A stretch of DNA of 64,000 bases, taken from a bacterium (GTDB lineage Bacteria; CLD3; SB21). This document shows, one piece after another, positions 33,312 to 42,393 of this stretch; within the stretch, counting starts at the first letter, position 1; every line of letters begins with the position of its first letter. The stretch is taken from NCBI GenBank assembly GCA_019695335.1, contig JAIBAF010000008.1, forward strand, positions 1 through 64,000, written 5' to 3'. Position numbers and translations under genes: made by a program. The notes under the pieces were generated by a model that worked only from the letters and a program-made list of their open reading frames with translations, did no database searches and was not told the origin of the DNA.

Positions 33312-35196
33312 CCAGATTCTCCTGCAGCCATAACTCCAAAACAGTGATAGCCCACAACTTCATAAAAACCTGATGCGGCAGTTTATCGTGATGTCGGCTG
33401 TAAACAAAACTAAGAAAATTGTTTACGTGGGTTTGAGAAAAAATATTTCTGTTCTTAAACTTTGTACTTTCCAGCGTGTCACAGATTAAAGATTTATACT
33501 CAGGCAAAAATACCCATTTTTCAAACGGAAAGCCAAACCCTTTTTTCTTTCGATGAATAAGTTGAGATGGTAGAAATTCTCTAAACGCATCCACGAGAAG
33601 GCTTTTCTGATTATCCGGATCAAATTTTACAGCAGCAGGCAGTGAATAAACAAATTCAAATAATCGGTGAGACAAAAACGGCGATCTGACCTCTAAAGAC
33701 GAATGCATACTGAAAACATCAATGGCAGGAAGAAGCAAATAGGACATGTAGGATTGTATTTCACGTAGGGTTATCCTTCCGATATGATCGCTTCCCAAGT
33801 CCGGGACCAGATCGTTCAGTTTATCCAGAGGTGAATGCCTGTAAGAATGATCAAGAAATTCATCAGAAAAAATGGTTTCAAGTTCGGAGCTTCTGTAAAA
33901 TGTTCGCGCCAGTTCATGCTGAAGACCCTCTGTCTGGAAAGCACCTCCCGCAAATGCCAATACACGCATCTTCCAATTCGCCTGCATTGACGGCGTTAGA
34001 GATTTGAAAACTCGTCCGGATAATTTTTTCAGGGGAACCGAAGCGAATTTGAGTTTTTTAAGAAGATGCATAAAACGGAAGGTGCTGTACCCTCCGAATA
34101 ACTCATCGCCTCCGATCCCGGACAGCGCCACCGTAAACTTTTCCCTCGCGAACATTGAAACAAAATAGGAATTGAACCCATCAACGATGGGGAAATCCAT
34201 TGCCTGAATAAAGCGGGGTATGTGATCCAATACTTCCATTGCTGATAATTTGAAAGCATGATGCTGAAGCCCGTAATAGGCAGCGCCTAATGCAGCCATG
34301 TCGCTTTCGTCATAATCATTCTCTTCAAATCCGATCGAGAATGAATGCAGTTCCTCATGTTGAAACTTCCTGACCAGCGCTGCGATAACCGACGAATCGA
34401 TTCCACCGCTGTAAAAAAGCCCAAGCGGAACATCGCTGATCAGCCTTTTTTCAATAGACTCATTTAGTAAATGCCTGACTTGTTCTACTGCTTCTTTTCT
34501 CGTAGTACGAAAAGACGGTATGGTTTGCAGTTTCCAGTAGGGAACTTGTTTTGGTTTACTATCCATAACATAATGGATATAGTGACCTGGTTTTATTCCT
34601 TCAATGTCCTTGATAACTGATTTCCCATAAACACTTGTGCCAAGCCAGGGATACATGTATAGTCCTAAAGTATCCAAACTTGTTGAAACCATGCCGGTCC
34701 GGAGAAGTGTTCGAATTTCCGACGAAAACGAAATTCCCTGTTCACGTTCTACATACCAGATCGGCTTTTCCCCAAATCGGTCCCTAGCCAAAAAGAGTGT
34801 CTTTTCTTTAGAATCCCAAATTGCCATGGCAAACATACCGTCCAGATGCGGCAGCATCTCCGCTCCATATTCCATGTACAAATACAGAACGACTTCCGTA
34901 TCCGTTCTGCTTCTAAGAGTATGTTGAGGTTCAATTAACTTACGCAATTCCTGAAAATTATATATCTCGCCATTGAAGATAATCCAATAACGCTGTGATC
35001 GATCAGTCATGGGTTGATGGCCGTTTTCAGAAAGATCGATGATACTTAGCCGGTTAAATCCGAGAAAAGCATGGTTATCCAAATACTCTCCGTTATCATC
35101 TGGCCCTCGATGCCGTTGAACGGTGTAGAATTTGCGAAGTTGGTCCGTATCAAATCTGTGCACATCCTTATCAACTACTCCAAAAATACCACACAT
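33304..35196 (-). CDS. asnB: AsnB-type glutamine-dependent amidotransferase in the polysaccharide locus
   Basis: The 630-aa protein has the two domains of glutamine-hydrolysing asparagine synthase. The N-terminal class II glutaminase has the nucleophile Cys2 (MCGIFGVV) and RHRGPDDNGEY. The C-terminal synthetase has the pyrophosphate loop YSGGIDSS and GIGGDELFGGY. All key residues are present. Cytosolic asparagine synthesis is possible. However, homologues in O-antigen loci (such as P. aeruginosa WbpS) are linked to amidation of uronic acid sugars. With Ugd and a WbpA-type enzyme in the same locus, amidation of a uronic acid is the more likely role. Confidence 0.92.
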   Translation of the reverse strand: MCGIFGVVDKDVHRFDTDQLRKFYTVQRHRGPDDNGEYLDNHAFLGFNRLSIIDLSENGHQPMTDRSQRYWIIFNGEIYNFQELRKLIEPQHTLRSRTDTEVVLYLYMEYGAEMLPHLDGMFAMAIWDSKEKTLFLARDRFGEKPIWYVEREQGISFSSEIRTLLRTGMVSTSLDTLGLYMYPWLGTSVYGKSVIKDIEGIKPGHYIHYVMDSKPKQVPYWKLQTIPSFRTTRKEAVEQVRHLLNESIEKRLISDVPLGLFYSGGIDSSVIAALVRKFQHEELHSFSIGFEENDYDESDMAALGAAYYGLQHHAFKLSAMEVLDHIPRFIQAMDFPIVDGFNSYFVSMFAREKFTVALSGIGGDELFGGYSTFRFMHLLKKLKFASVPLKKLSGRVFKSLTPSMQANWKMRVLAFAGGAFQTEGLQHELARTFYRSSELETIFSDEFLDHSYRHSPLDKLNDLVPDLGSDHIGRITLREIQSYMSYLLLPAIDVFSMHSSLEVRSPFLSHRLFEFVYSLPAAVKFDPDNQKSLLVDAFREFLPSQLIHRKKKGFGFPFEKWVFLPEYKSLICDTLESTKFKNRNIFSQTHVNNFLSFVYSRHHDKLPHQVFMKLWAITVLELWLQENLDG

Positions 35197-35199
35197 ATT

Positions 35200-36348
35200 T
35201 TATCTCAATAATGATGAATAAACATTCTCTAATTTCTCCACAACCTGTGGCCAAGCATGTTCGGTCTCGACTTTTTTCCGTGCACGAGTAATCCGCATTT
35301 GTGTTGCGGATGCATCCGACAAAGTCAGCATGATCTTTTGTGCTAGATCGTGATGGTCGTTCACATCAAAAAGCAATCCATCCTCGTTTTCCTTGACCAC
35401 CCATGGTATAGCCGAACTTCTGGCCGCCACCACTGGTAAATAAGCTGCCATAGCTTCGATAAGTACCATTCCAAAAGCCTCATAGCGGCTTGGGAAAACA
35501 AATATGTCGGCATTTACAAATGCACTGCACACTTCCTGCCGGTCCAACTTTCCGGTGAAAATAAGGTTATTTGCCACGCCTGTCTCTTCAGCCATGGTCT
35601 TGAGTTCGGTCATCGCTCCGAAATCTTCACCGATAATGCAGCACTTGACTTCCGGATATTTTTTTATAACTTCCGGCAAAGCCTTGATGAGTATATCAAC
35701 CCCCTTACCGTGGTCCAATCGCCCTACGAATAGAAGTACTCTGTGATTTTTAGTGTCAAAAAATCGTTCAAATACATTATCGGGCACCTGATCAAATTCT
35801 TCGGTATTCACACCCGGCGGGATAGTCTCAAAACGTGTTACAGAGCTGACGTATTTCTCAATCTCAATTTTTTCATATTCGGTCAGGACTAAAACTGCCC
35901 CTGCACTGAGTGCAAGCCGGTTCAGGAGCTTTCGAAGTGTTCCGAAACGCCCATTAGCACGTAATGCAAAATAGGGACTCAAAACAAAAGGCTTCCTCCT
36001 AAGTTTACCAATCAATCCTGAGATATCAGCTGAAAAATAATATAAAGAATGTGCGTGAATAAGATCTGCAGATGAACGAAAAAGCTTTGCGGCCATAGCA
36101 GAAAAAATCGGATAGTTATCATTTCGTGTAAGGTATACAGGTCGGTAGCGACAAATGCTCACACGATGGTCCATTTCTTGGTTCGGCAATCCAATTATCA
36201 ATTCTCTTTGATAATTGGATTTCAGACTTGAAGTATGTACTTGGATCAAATGTCCCCTTTTCTGAAGGAACCGAACCAAGGTTGCAGCATAAAACTCCCC
36301 GCCGCCTTGGGATGGAGGATACCGGTTTATGACAAAGTCGATCTTCAT
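35200..36348 (-). CDS. GT4 glycosyltransferase
   Basis: The 382-aa GT-B enzyme has RYPPSQGGGEFYAATLVRFL at the start. HAHSLYYFSADISGLIGKL follows, and FETIPPGVNTEEFDQVP forms the inter-domain linker. LLFVGRLDHGKGVDILIKAL and SRYEAFGMVLIEAMAAYLPVV are the donor-site motifs (E-x7-E). It lies 3 bp from asnB. Cytoplasmic, retaining transferase of unknown sugar. Confidence 0.93.
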   Translation of the reverse strand: MKIDFVINRYPPSQGGGEFYAATLVRFLQKRGHLIQVHTSSLKSNYQRELIIGLPNQEMDHRVSICRYRPVYLTRNDNYPIFSAMAAKLFRSSADLIHAHSLYYFSADISGLIGKLRRKPFVLSPYFALRANGRFGTLRKLLNRLALSAGAVLVLTEYEKIEIEKYVSSVTRFETIPPGVNTEEFDQVPDNVFERFFDTKNHRVLLFVGRLDHGKGVDILIKALPEVIKKYPEVKCCIIGEDFGAMTELKTMAEETGVANNLIFTGKLDRQEVCSAFVNADIFVFPSRYEAFGMVLIEAMAAYLPVVAARSSAIPWVVKENEDGLLFDVNDHHDLAQKIMLTLSDASATQMRITRARKKVETEHAWPQVVEKLENVYSSLLR

Positions 36349-36378
36349 TAGATTAAATTTGTTAAACTGCCAAATTAT

Positions 36379-37236
36379 TCATTTTGTTTTTCTCGCAACT
36401 ATAAATATAGTTTCAGAATAATTTGATTTGAATATTTTCATGATCAGAACATAAATAAAATATTTTAAGGCCGTCTTCCAATTTGGATTCGCAAAATGAT
36501 CATCAATGCCGGCATATTCCACGTTGAATCTGCTTTTTTCCAGAAGAAAACGGAGTGTGTTCATATTAAAATACGAAAGGTGTATCTCAGCACCCGGTAC
36601 CAGTTTCGGATATAAAAGATCAGGGTTTTGTTTTTTCAAAAAAAAGAGAGACTTCAATGGACGGTGATAATTATTTGGAACAGCGATTATCAACACACCG
36701 CGTTCTTTAAGGCATTGATGAAATTTCTCCAGAAGCCCTCTGGGAGATCCTACATGCTCAACCACATGCCATGCTGTGATGGCATCATAATAATCTTTAT
36801 ACCCGTTTGCTAGGAGTATTGGTTCATCATAAAGTTCGATACCATAAGTTTGTTGGGCAATAGTTTTTGCTGATGTTGATATTTCCGTTCCGTAGACCTC
36901 CTGTCCTCCCAATCTTGCGTATTGCAGAAAAGTTCCAATTCCTGCGCTGTAGTCTAAAATTTTGGACTTGGGGTTAAGGAATTCCTTAGTTCGATCGTAT
37001 CTTTTTTTCCACAACTTTTTCCTGCCTTCGATACCGAGCAACCACCCGTCATAAAAACCGTCGACGGAGTATGCATTTTGAATCTCATTAAATGTCGGTC
37101 TTGGAGAAGCAAATACAAAACCACATCGGTCACATGTTCGGATATGAGAAGGGGCGTACAAATCTGAGTTTTCAGTTGAACCGCATAAATCACAAATTTT
37201 TACTTCTTCAAACTCTTTGAATTCCTTCATTTCCAC
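36379..37236 (-). CDS. SAM-dependent methyltransferase with N-terminal zinc-ribbon-like motif
   Basis: The product of about 285 aa begins with CDLCGSTE and, 15 residues later, CDRCGFVFASPRP. These four cysteines are typical of the zinc-binding N-terminus of sugar or lipid methyltransferases in surface-polysaccharide loci. The SAM site follows (ILDYSAGIGTFLQYA), then AWHVVEHVGSPRG. I chose the GTG at 37236 because AAAGGAG lies exactly 6 nt before it. This also removes the 17-bp overlap with the upstream gene produced by the longest frame. An ATG two codons later is the other option. Confidence 0.85.
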   Translation of the reverse strand: MEMKEFKEFEEVKICDLCGSTENSDLYAPSHIRTCDRCGFVFASPRPTFNEIQNAYSVDGFYDGWLLGIEGRKKLWKKRYDRTKEFLNPKSKILDYSAGIGTFLQYARLGGQEVYGTEISTSAKTIAQQTYGIELYDEPILLANGYKDYYDAITAWHVVEHVGSPRGLLEKFHQCLKERGVLIIAVPNNYHRPLKSLFFLKKQNPDLLYPKLVPGAEIHLSYFNMNTLRFLLEKSRFNVEYAGIDDHFANPNWKTALKYFIYVLIMKIFKSNYSETIFIVARKTK

Positions 37237-37258
37237 TGCATTCTCCTTTTGAACATAG

Positions 37259-37927
37259 CTATGGCTTACTTGCAAGAATCACCGTATTTCCTCTATACAA
37301 TAAATCCAAACGTGTAATTTTATATATGAACCATTTGATCACCCGCATCCAAAATAACTTTATAATATTCTTATCATGCAACGGCAAGTTTGAATCGTGA
37401 CTTTGTAAAATTGCAAATCCAATATGCTTTAGCATTTTTTCAAGCAACACCCTGGGATAGGGCCTGACGTGAGTCAAATCGAGCCAAAAATATAACGTTA
37501 TTATTTTAAGATCCTCGGGATTAGGTGTGATGATCAGGAGCCTTCCACCGGGTATCAACTTGTCAAAACATTGGCACAAAAATTCAAGTGCGGAAGCAGG
37601 TTCAAGATGCTCAATAAGATGTCCGCAGCATATCGCGTCAAACTTTTGATCTGTACCTCCCACAAAATTCAGGACGTCCGTCTGAGAACATTCGAAACCT
37701 TTTTGGAGACAAGTTTGAACCATAGACAGCTCCGAGTCACACCCCATGGCATTGATGCCTCTTTCCCGTAGCATTTCGAGTAAAATACCGCGACCGCAAC
37801 CCACATCCAGTACGTTGTTACATCCATCAAAATATTGAAGCAGAGGCGCATACTCTTTGCGAACGCTTTCTTCATTTGGCCCCACGTGCTCTATATCAAG
37901 GTAACGATGTATTTTCGATTCGCCCAC
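37259..37927 (-). CDS. class I SAM-dependent methyltransferase
   Basis: The 222-aa product has motif I as VLDVGCGRGILLEMLRERG, the acidic residue in MGCDSELS, and CCGHLIEHLEPASALEFL with the Methyltransf_11/23 pattern. GGRLLIITPNP closes the core. It lies just upstream of another methyltransferase and downstream of the flippase. Probably modifies the glycan; substrate unknown. Confidence 0.9.
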   Translation of the reverse strand: MGESKIHRYLDIEHVGPNEESVRKEYAPLLQYFDGCNNVLDVGCGRGILLEMLRERGINAMGCDSELSMVQTCLQKGFECSQTDVLNFVGGTDQKFDAICCGHLIEHLEPASALEFLCQCFDKLIPGGRLLIITPNPEDLKIITLYFWLDLTHVRPYPRVLLEKMLKHIGFAILQSHDSNLPLHDKNIIKLFWMRVIKWFIYKITRLDLLYRGNTVILASKP

Positions 37928-37939
37928 TTTTTGGCCTCC

Positions 37940-39382
37940 TTAAGAATTAGGAATCCTCCGAAATAATGAAGTCAACATTTTCTTTTCATTTGAGGTAATA
38001 ATTTTAAAGGCAAAAATGGAAGTCACGTAGCAACACAAAAAAACAGCAGACGCAACAATCGGGTCATTTATTTTTGCCAAAATTGCAAGAACAGTTAGAA
38101 CCAAATTTATTAAGACGATCCGCGATAGTTTTCCGACATCAAAAACACGGTATCCTAATTTCATCAGATAAACACAGACATAAAGGAACATGACCATTTC
38201 CGCAATAATCATCGATAGAGTTGCTCCAAAATAGCTATATCTGGGAATAAGCATAAAACTTAAAACTAGAGTAACAATGAACCCTGCTAAATTAATCGCA
38301 ACTGCGGTTTTTTGTTTGTCAATGGCCAACACAAATAAGGCTAAAACCGACTTGGAAGACCAAATAAAAAACCACATGATCCATATAGGCCAGATTGCTG
38401 CCGTCTCTATATATTTGTCGCCATACAATAGAAAAATAATCTCCGATCTAAAAAAAAACGAAAACAAAATTACCGGCAAACTTATAAAGCAAACTAATTT
38501 CAGGATCACATCGAGCTTACCAACCGAATGGGAATCTCCCTTTTTATAGGACCGGGAGAACAATGGATAAAGTATCGTGCCGACGGCGCCAGGAATAAAC
38601 ATGAAACCCTCCACGATGCGCATGGCAGCTGAATAAACCGCTACAGCGCCTGTTCCAGAATATTGTTCGATCAACGGTACAGGGATTTTCAAAGCAACCC
38701 CTCCGACAATAAATGTGATCGAAAAAGGAATTGTAGCGTATGCAAAATTCACAAGAAAGGTTTTGGATACTTTCAACTGAACGGGTTCAATTCTATTCCA
38801 ATATGTAAAAAGGGCTATGAACGCTATGAGAACATTTGAAAAGAACATAATCAGGACGATAAAATCAAACTTAGTTCTAATAATAATTGCCGTAATAATA
38901 AGTAACGCATTGATCAATGCGGCGATGACGGAAAGAACCGCTTCAAATTTGAAAGCCTCACGTGCCCGAAAAAAAACGATGATAGTATAAAACATAATTT
39001 GAAGAAAATATTGCCCGGCGCCTATGAAAACAAATACCCATATTTTAAGTGGCTGATCAAAAGCGCCCAGTAGCCATAGCGTGACAGTTGCAAGAGGAAG
39101 TATTAAAAAACCTATTATGACCTTAAACAAAAAAGTCGCCGACAGGTATCTCACAGAAAGCGAATGATCTCTGGCGACTTCCCTCACGGACATTGCGCCA
39201 GTTCCTCCTTCAATGAATACAAGTACAATGCCCCAGAAAGAGAGTGCATAATTGAGCAATCCGTATTCGTCAACTGAAACATATCTCGCAAGCCAAACCA
39301 ATGAGACTATGGCGAGAGCTTTAGCGATGACCTGTCCGGAAATAAGGTAAATACTGTTTTTTGCTACCGATTGAAAACCCAA
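37940..39382 (-). CDS. Wzx-type polysaccharide flippase (MATE/MVF superfamily)
   Basis: The 480-aa polytopic protein has about 12-14 hydrophobic helices. It starts with VAKNSIYLISGQVIAKALAI and VSVDEYGLLNYALSF, typical of the Polysacc_synt/Wzx family that moves undecaprenyl-linked repeat units to the outer face of the inner membrane. The YSGTGAVAVYSAAMRI helix in the middle is also characteristic. The genomic setting (Wzy, Wzz and glycosyltransferases on the same strand) supports the role. Confidence 0.92.
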   Translation of the reverse strand: MGFQSVAKNSIYLISGQVIAKALAIVSLVWLARYVSVDEYGLLNYALSFWGIVLVFIEGGTGAMSVREVARDHSLSVRYLSATFLFKVIIGFLILPLATVTLWLLGAFDQPLKIWVFVFIGAGQYFLQIMFYTIIVFFRAREAFKFEAVLSVIAALINALLIITAIIIRTKFDFIVLIMFFSNVLIAFIALFTYWNRIEPVQLKVSKTFLVNFAYATIPFSITFIVGGVALKIPVPLIEQYSGTGAVAVYSAAMRIVEGFMFIPGAVGTILYPLFSRSYKKGDSHSVGKLDVILKLVCFISLPVILFSFFFRSEIIFLLYGDKYIETAAIWPIWIMWFFIWSSKSVLALFVLAIDKQKTAVAINLAGFIVTLVLSFMLIPRYSYFGATLSMIIAEMVMFLYVCVYLMKLGYRVFDVGKLSRIVLINLVLTVLAILAKINDPIVASAVFLCCYVTSIFAFKIITSNEKKMLTSLFRRIPNS

Positions 39383-39409
39383 CTCGATTCCCTTTCAATG
39401 AACGCTTCG

Positions 39410-40444
39410 TTAAGCCATTGTCTTCAGAGAATTCAGTTCTTCGGTGATCATGATACGAACGAGATCATTAAACGAAGTTTTGTTCTTCCATCCCAGTTCG
39501 AGTTTCGCCTTTGAAGGATCGCCAATCAGCAAGTCCACCTCGGCTGGCCTGTAGTAATCGGGATTAACCTTGATTAGTGTGCGGCCGGTTTGAGCATCCA
39601 CTGCTTTTTCAGAATCGGCTTTGCCTATCCACTCCAATTCAATATCCGTGGACGATATTGCCAAGTTAATGAAGTCGCGAACCGAATGCGTTTCACCGGT
39701 TGCTACCACAAAATCATCGGCCACAGAATGTTGCAGCATCTGCCACATCGCTTCGACGTAATCGACAGCATAACCCCAATCCCGTTTTGCGTCCAGGTTG
39801 CCCAATTCTAAAATGTAGTCATTGTCATGTATCAGATTAAAAATACCACGTGTAATTTTCCTTGTTACAAATTCAAAGCCTCGACGAGGTGATTCATGAT
39901 TAAACAAAATGCCGCTGACCGCAAAGAGGCCATAACCTTCACGGTAATTTCGAGTAAGATCAAATCCTGCTACTTTCGATATACCATACGGCGAGCGCGG
40001 ATGAAACGGTGTCGTTTCTTTTTGAGGAACTTCGCGTACTTTACCAAACATCTCACTGGAACCCGCAAAATAGAAACGGGTGGATGGCGAGGCTTCTTTG
40101 ATGGCCGCAAGAATATGATGAGTACCGTTGATATTGGTGTTTAATGTAGAAAACTCATCCTCAAACGAATAGCTGACAAAACTTTGAGCAGCTAAATGAT
40201 AACATTCTGCCGGCTTAAGGTTGTTAACGATCCTGAAAATACTAGGATAACTTTCCAACGATCCCATGTGTAACTGAATATCTTTTAGAAGATGACGAAT
40301 CCTCCACATTCGATGATCCGGATCTTCTAATGCCACCCTTCGTACAACACCATGAACCTCATATCCTTTTCCTAAAAGAAATTCAGCAAGGTATGATCCG
40401 TCTTGACCTGTAATTCCAGTGATCAACGCTATGGGATGACTCAT
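39410..40444 (-). CDS. gmd: GDP-mannose 4,6-dehydratase
   Basis: Gmd converts GDP-D-mannose to GDP-4-keto-6-deoxymannose, the precursor of GDP-fucose, rhamnose, perosamine and related sugars. The 344-aa SDR protein has GITGQDGSYLAEFLLGKGY, which binds NADP. AAQSFVSYSFEDEF follows, then AGSSEMFGKVREVPQKETTPF with the catalytic Ser and Glu. SPYGISKVAG carries the YxxxK pair. NHESPRRGFEFVTRKI is diagnostic for Gmd. AAGGAGG precedes the ATG. The reductase or aminotransferase that should follow (Fcl, Rmd or Per) is not in the window. Confidence 0.95.
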   Translation of the reverse strand: MSHPIALITGITGQDGSYLAEFLLGKGYEVHGVVRRVALEDPDHRMWRIRHLLKDIQLHMGSLESYPSIFRIVNNLKPAECYHLAAQSFVSYSFEDEFSTLNTNINGTHHILAAIKEASPSTRFYFAGSSEMFGKVREVPQKETTPFHPRSPYGISKVAGFDLTRNYREGYGLFAVSGILFNHESPRRGFEFVTRKITRGIFNLIHDNDYILELGNLDAKRDWGYAVDYVEAMWQMLQHSVADDFVVATGETHSVRDFINLAISSTDIELEWIGKADSEKAVDAQTGRTLIKVNPDYYRPAEVDLLIGDPSKAKLELGWKNKTSFNDLVRIMITEELNSLKTMA

Positions 40445-40518
40445 GAATCCTCCTTATAAAATTATAATAAAATCTTTTTTTAAAAACGTGTGCTTTTACA
40501 AAAAATCCTTAAACACAA

Positions 40519-40547
40519 ATAATATATTGTTCTACATTGTCTTTCAA
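40519..40547 (-). promoter_or_regulatory. candidate sigma70-like promoter before gmd
   Basis: TTGAAA (40547-40542), a 17-nt spacer and TATTAT (40524-40519) on the minus strand lie about 70-100 nt before the gmd ATG. This is the 173-nt gap separating gmd from the Wzz gene. It would start a second transcript within the locus. Confidence 0.5.
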
Positions 40548-40617
40548 TACAGTTCCTGTTTTGATTTTGTAAAACCAACATAAAGTTGTTTCCTATTTTT
40601 TAACTACGGTTAAACTT

Positions 40618-41817
40618 TCATAATACAAATCGATCCACTCCTGTTTTCTTGATCAATATCTTGAGGTTCTGATATTTGGGATCTTCCTTTTGCAATAATA
40701 CTTTGATACTCTCGTTATTAAATGCTAGAAAAACAAACATCAAGAAAGTTAGAAACCCTGCAACTACTACCACAATTTTTTTTTTGGGTTTTACTGGATA
40801 ATCCGCAGCCACAGCCTTATCTAAAACTAACAAAGTCGGAGTATCTTTTGCTTCTTGAATTTTTGCTTGTTCATATTGCGGAACCAATAATTCAAGAATC
40901 TTACTATTTATTTGAACTTCTCTGTATAGTCTGAAATAACGCAAACCGAGATCCGGCGTATTCTTAAATGGAATAAAAACACTTAAATCAATTCCTCCAT
41001 ACTCCATTTGATTTTTACTCTTCTTTAGTTCTACTAATTGGGACTCAAGCCTTATAATATCGGGATGGTTTTCACCCAAAGTTTTTTTCTTTACATTATA
41101 CTCCGTTTCAATTAAAACAATCTCAGCTTGCAGTTTTGCTGCTGCTTCTATTCCAACCTTGGTTTGTTCCGTAAGCGCTATTACACCGAACTTATTTTGA
41201 AAAACGTTTAAGGAATCCTCTGCATTTCTCAAATCTTTTTTTGCACTGTTATACCTTTGCTCAATAAAAACTCTAGAAAATCGAGCTTGTTCAGTTGACA
41301 ATTCGCGATTAATCTCATCTAATTCTACGACCGCATAATTCGTTATTTCAGCGGCTTTTTCCGGATCATTTGCATATAGTATAGAAATTAATATCGTTCC
41401 GTTTTTTTTATCGTTTTCCACAGAAAAATTCTTTTCCAATTCTACCAGAGCATCCTCCATGTTTTTTGAATCATATACGCCCATCAGATCAAATTGGTTA
41501 ATCACAGCTTCCCTTAGTCGTCTGCTATTCAGAATAGCTATGTATCTAGAAGTTTGCAATGCAGCTCCGCCTAGGATACTTGCCCCGATTCCCAAATTTC
41601 CAGTCAGCATTTCCAAAGGGTTCGACGTTTTTTCAGGCAATAAAATGACCGCTTTGGATTCAAACCATTTATTCATTAGCAAGGTCACTATTCCCGTAAC
41701 TGACATTATTAAAATCATCGATGTGATGATGATTTTTTTTCTTTTAAATAAAATAAAAATAATGTCTATCATTTTTTTATCTTCTTTGATAAGATTAGTT
41801 TGATCTCTCATTTTCAA
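40618..41817 (-). CDS. Wzz-type chain-length regulator (polysaccharide co-polymerase)
   Basis: The 399-aa protein has an N-terminal membrane helix (about 27-48) following a basic stretch. A long periplasmic region with predicted coiled coils comes next (about 130-290), then a second membrane helix (about 345-365) preceded by the Pro-rich DYPVKPKKK motif. This is the Wzz/PCP arrangement that sets polymer length. It ends about 35 residues after the second helix, so it lacks the cytoplasmic tyrosine-kinase domain of Wzc. Base composition is visibly AT-rich. Either ATG (41817 or 41811) could serve as start. Confidence 0.9.
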   Translation of the reverse strand: MKMRDQTNLIKEDKKMIDIIFILFKRKKIIITSMILIMSVTGIVTLLMNKWFESKAVILLPEKTSNPLEMLTGNLGIGASILGGAALQTSRYIAILNSRRLREAVINQFDLMGVYDSKNMEDALVELEKNFSVENDKKNGTILISILYANDPEKAAEITNYAVVELDEINRELSTEQARFSRVFIEQRYNSAKKDLRNAEDSLNVFQNKFGVIALTEQTKVGIEAAAKLQAEIVLIETEYNVKKKTLGENHPDIIRLESQLVELKKSKNQMEYGGIDLSVFIPFKNTPDLGLRYFRLYREVQINSKILELLVPQYEQAKIQEAKDTPTLLVLDKAVAADYPVKPKKKIVVVVAGFLTFLMFVFLAFNNESIKVLLQKEDPKYQNLKILIKKTGVDRFVL

Positions 41818-42003
41818 TTTCCTCTATATGTTAGAGATTCGACTATTTTTTTCTTATCCTAACACTCGCTTTTTCCATCCCATAAGGATTATCCACTTAA
41901 GCCATCCTTTCATTCAGACTTATGAATCAGCAAGCGATTCGTTTCATACACAATCTTCCAGCCAGTTTTGCCATTGCACCCTCACTACCTTCCATGCGTT
42001 CCA

Positions 42004-42350
42004 TTACATCATACATGACAAGGATCGGTTTTCCGAGATGATGCTCAACAGGAATTTGAACTTTTTGATGAGTCCGTCGGGCTGTTTAAAGCCTTTGCCC
42101 TTGCCAGCTTTTTTCTTAGTATTCCAAGTATTGAGTAACCCTGCTTCTTTAAGAATGCGGCAGCTCACTGGAGGGCTGACAACTATGACATTTTCATCCA
42201 GCATGCGGTCGTGAGGCAGCGATAGTCGTCTCGAAAAAAATGGACCGTATTCCGATAATGTTCTTTGGCAAATTGCACGATTCGCCCTTCTCCCGACAAT
42301 AGGCCATGTTCCTTAGGCTGCCTCCCGTTATGTCGATTGGGCATATTCAT
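42004..42350 (-). pseudogene. decayed, frameshifted transposase/integrase fragment
   Basis: The 576-nt gap from 41818 to 42393 has no intact gene. Two overlapping minus-strand frames look like the N-terminal helix-turn-helix part of an IS3/IS481-type (rve) transposase. The first (42350-42183) has EGRIVQFAKEHY and DDYRCLT. It is then shifted into the second (42204-42004) with MLDENVIVVSPPVSCRILK, EAGLLNTWN and GKGKGFKQP. In intact relatives these join as YRRLTWMMLDEDVVAVSPSTVYRILKEAGLL-type sequence and continue into the DDE catalytic domain. Here that domain is absent. No terminal inverted repeats were found. The rest of the gap (41818-42003 and 42351-42393) shows nothing recognisable. Confidence 0.65.
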
Positions 42351-42393
42351 GCGGATTCTTCCATCTTTTAAAAAAATATCTTAACTCGTTAAC

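Noticed and set aside
40601-40616. Inverted repeat TTTAAC/GTTAAA just after the Wzz gene
   Set aside because: The stem is short and AT-rich and has no U-run on the transcribed strand, so a terminator is not supported.
41960-42060. Third minus-strand frame reading IPVEHHLGKPILVMYDVM in the same gap
   Set aside because: It has no family resemblance that I can support and no start signal. It may be a further scrap of another gene, but this cannot be shown by eye.
41828-42214. 128-codon plus-strand frame in the gap before the Wzz gene
   Set aside because: Its sequence is the antisense shadow of the transposase remnant and shows no signal, motif or ribosome-binding site.
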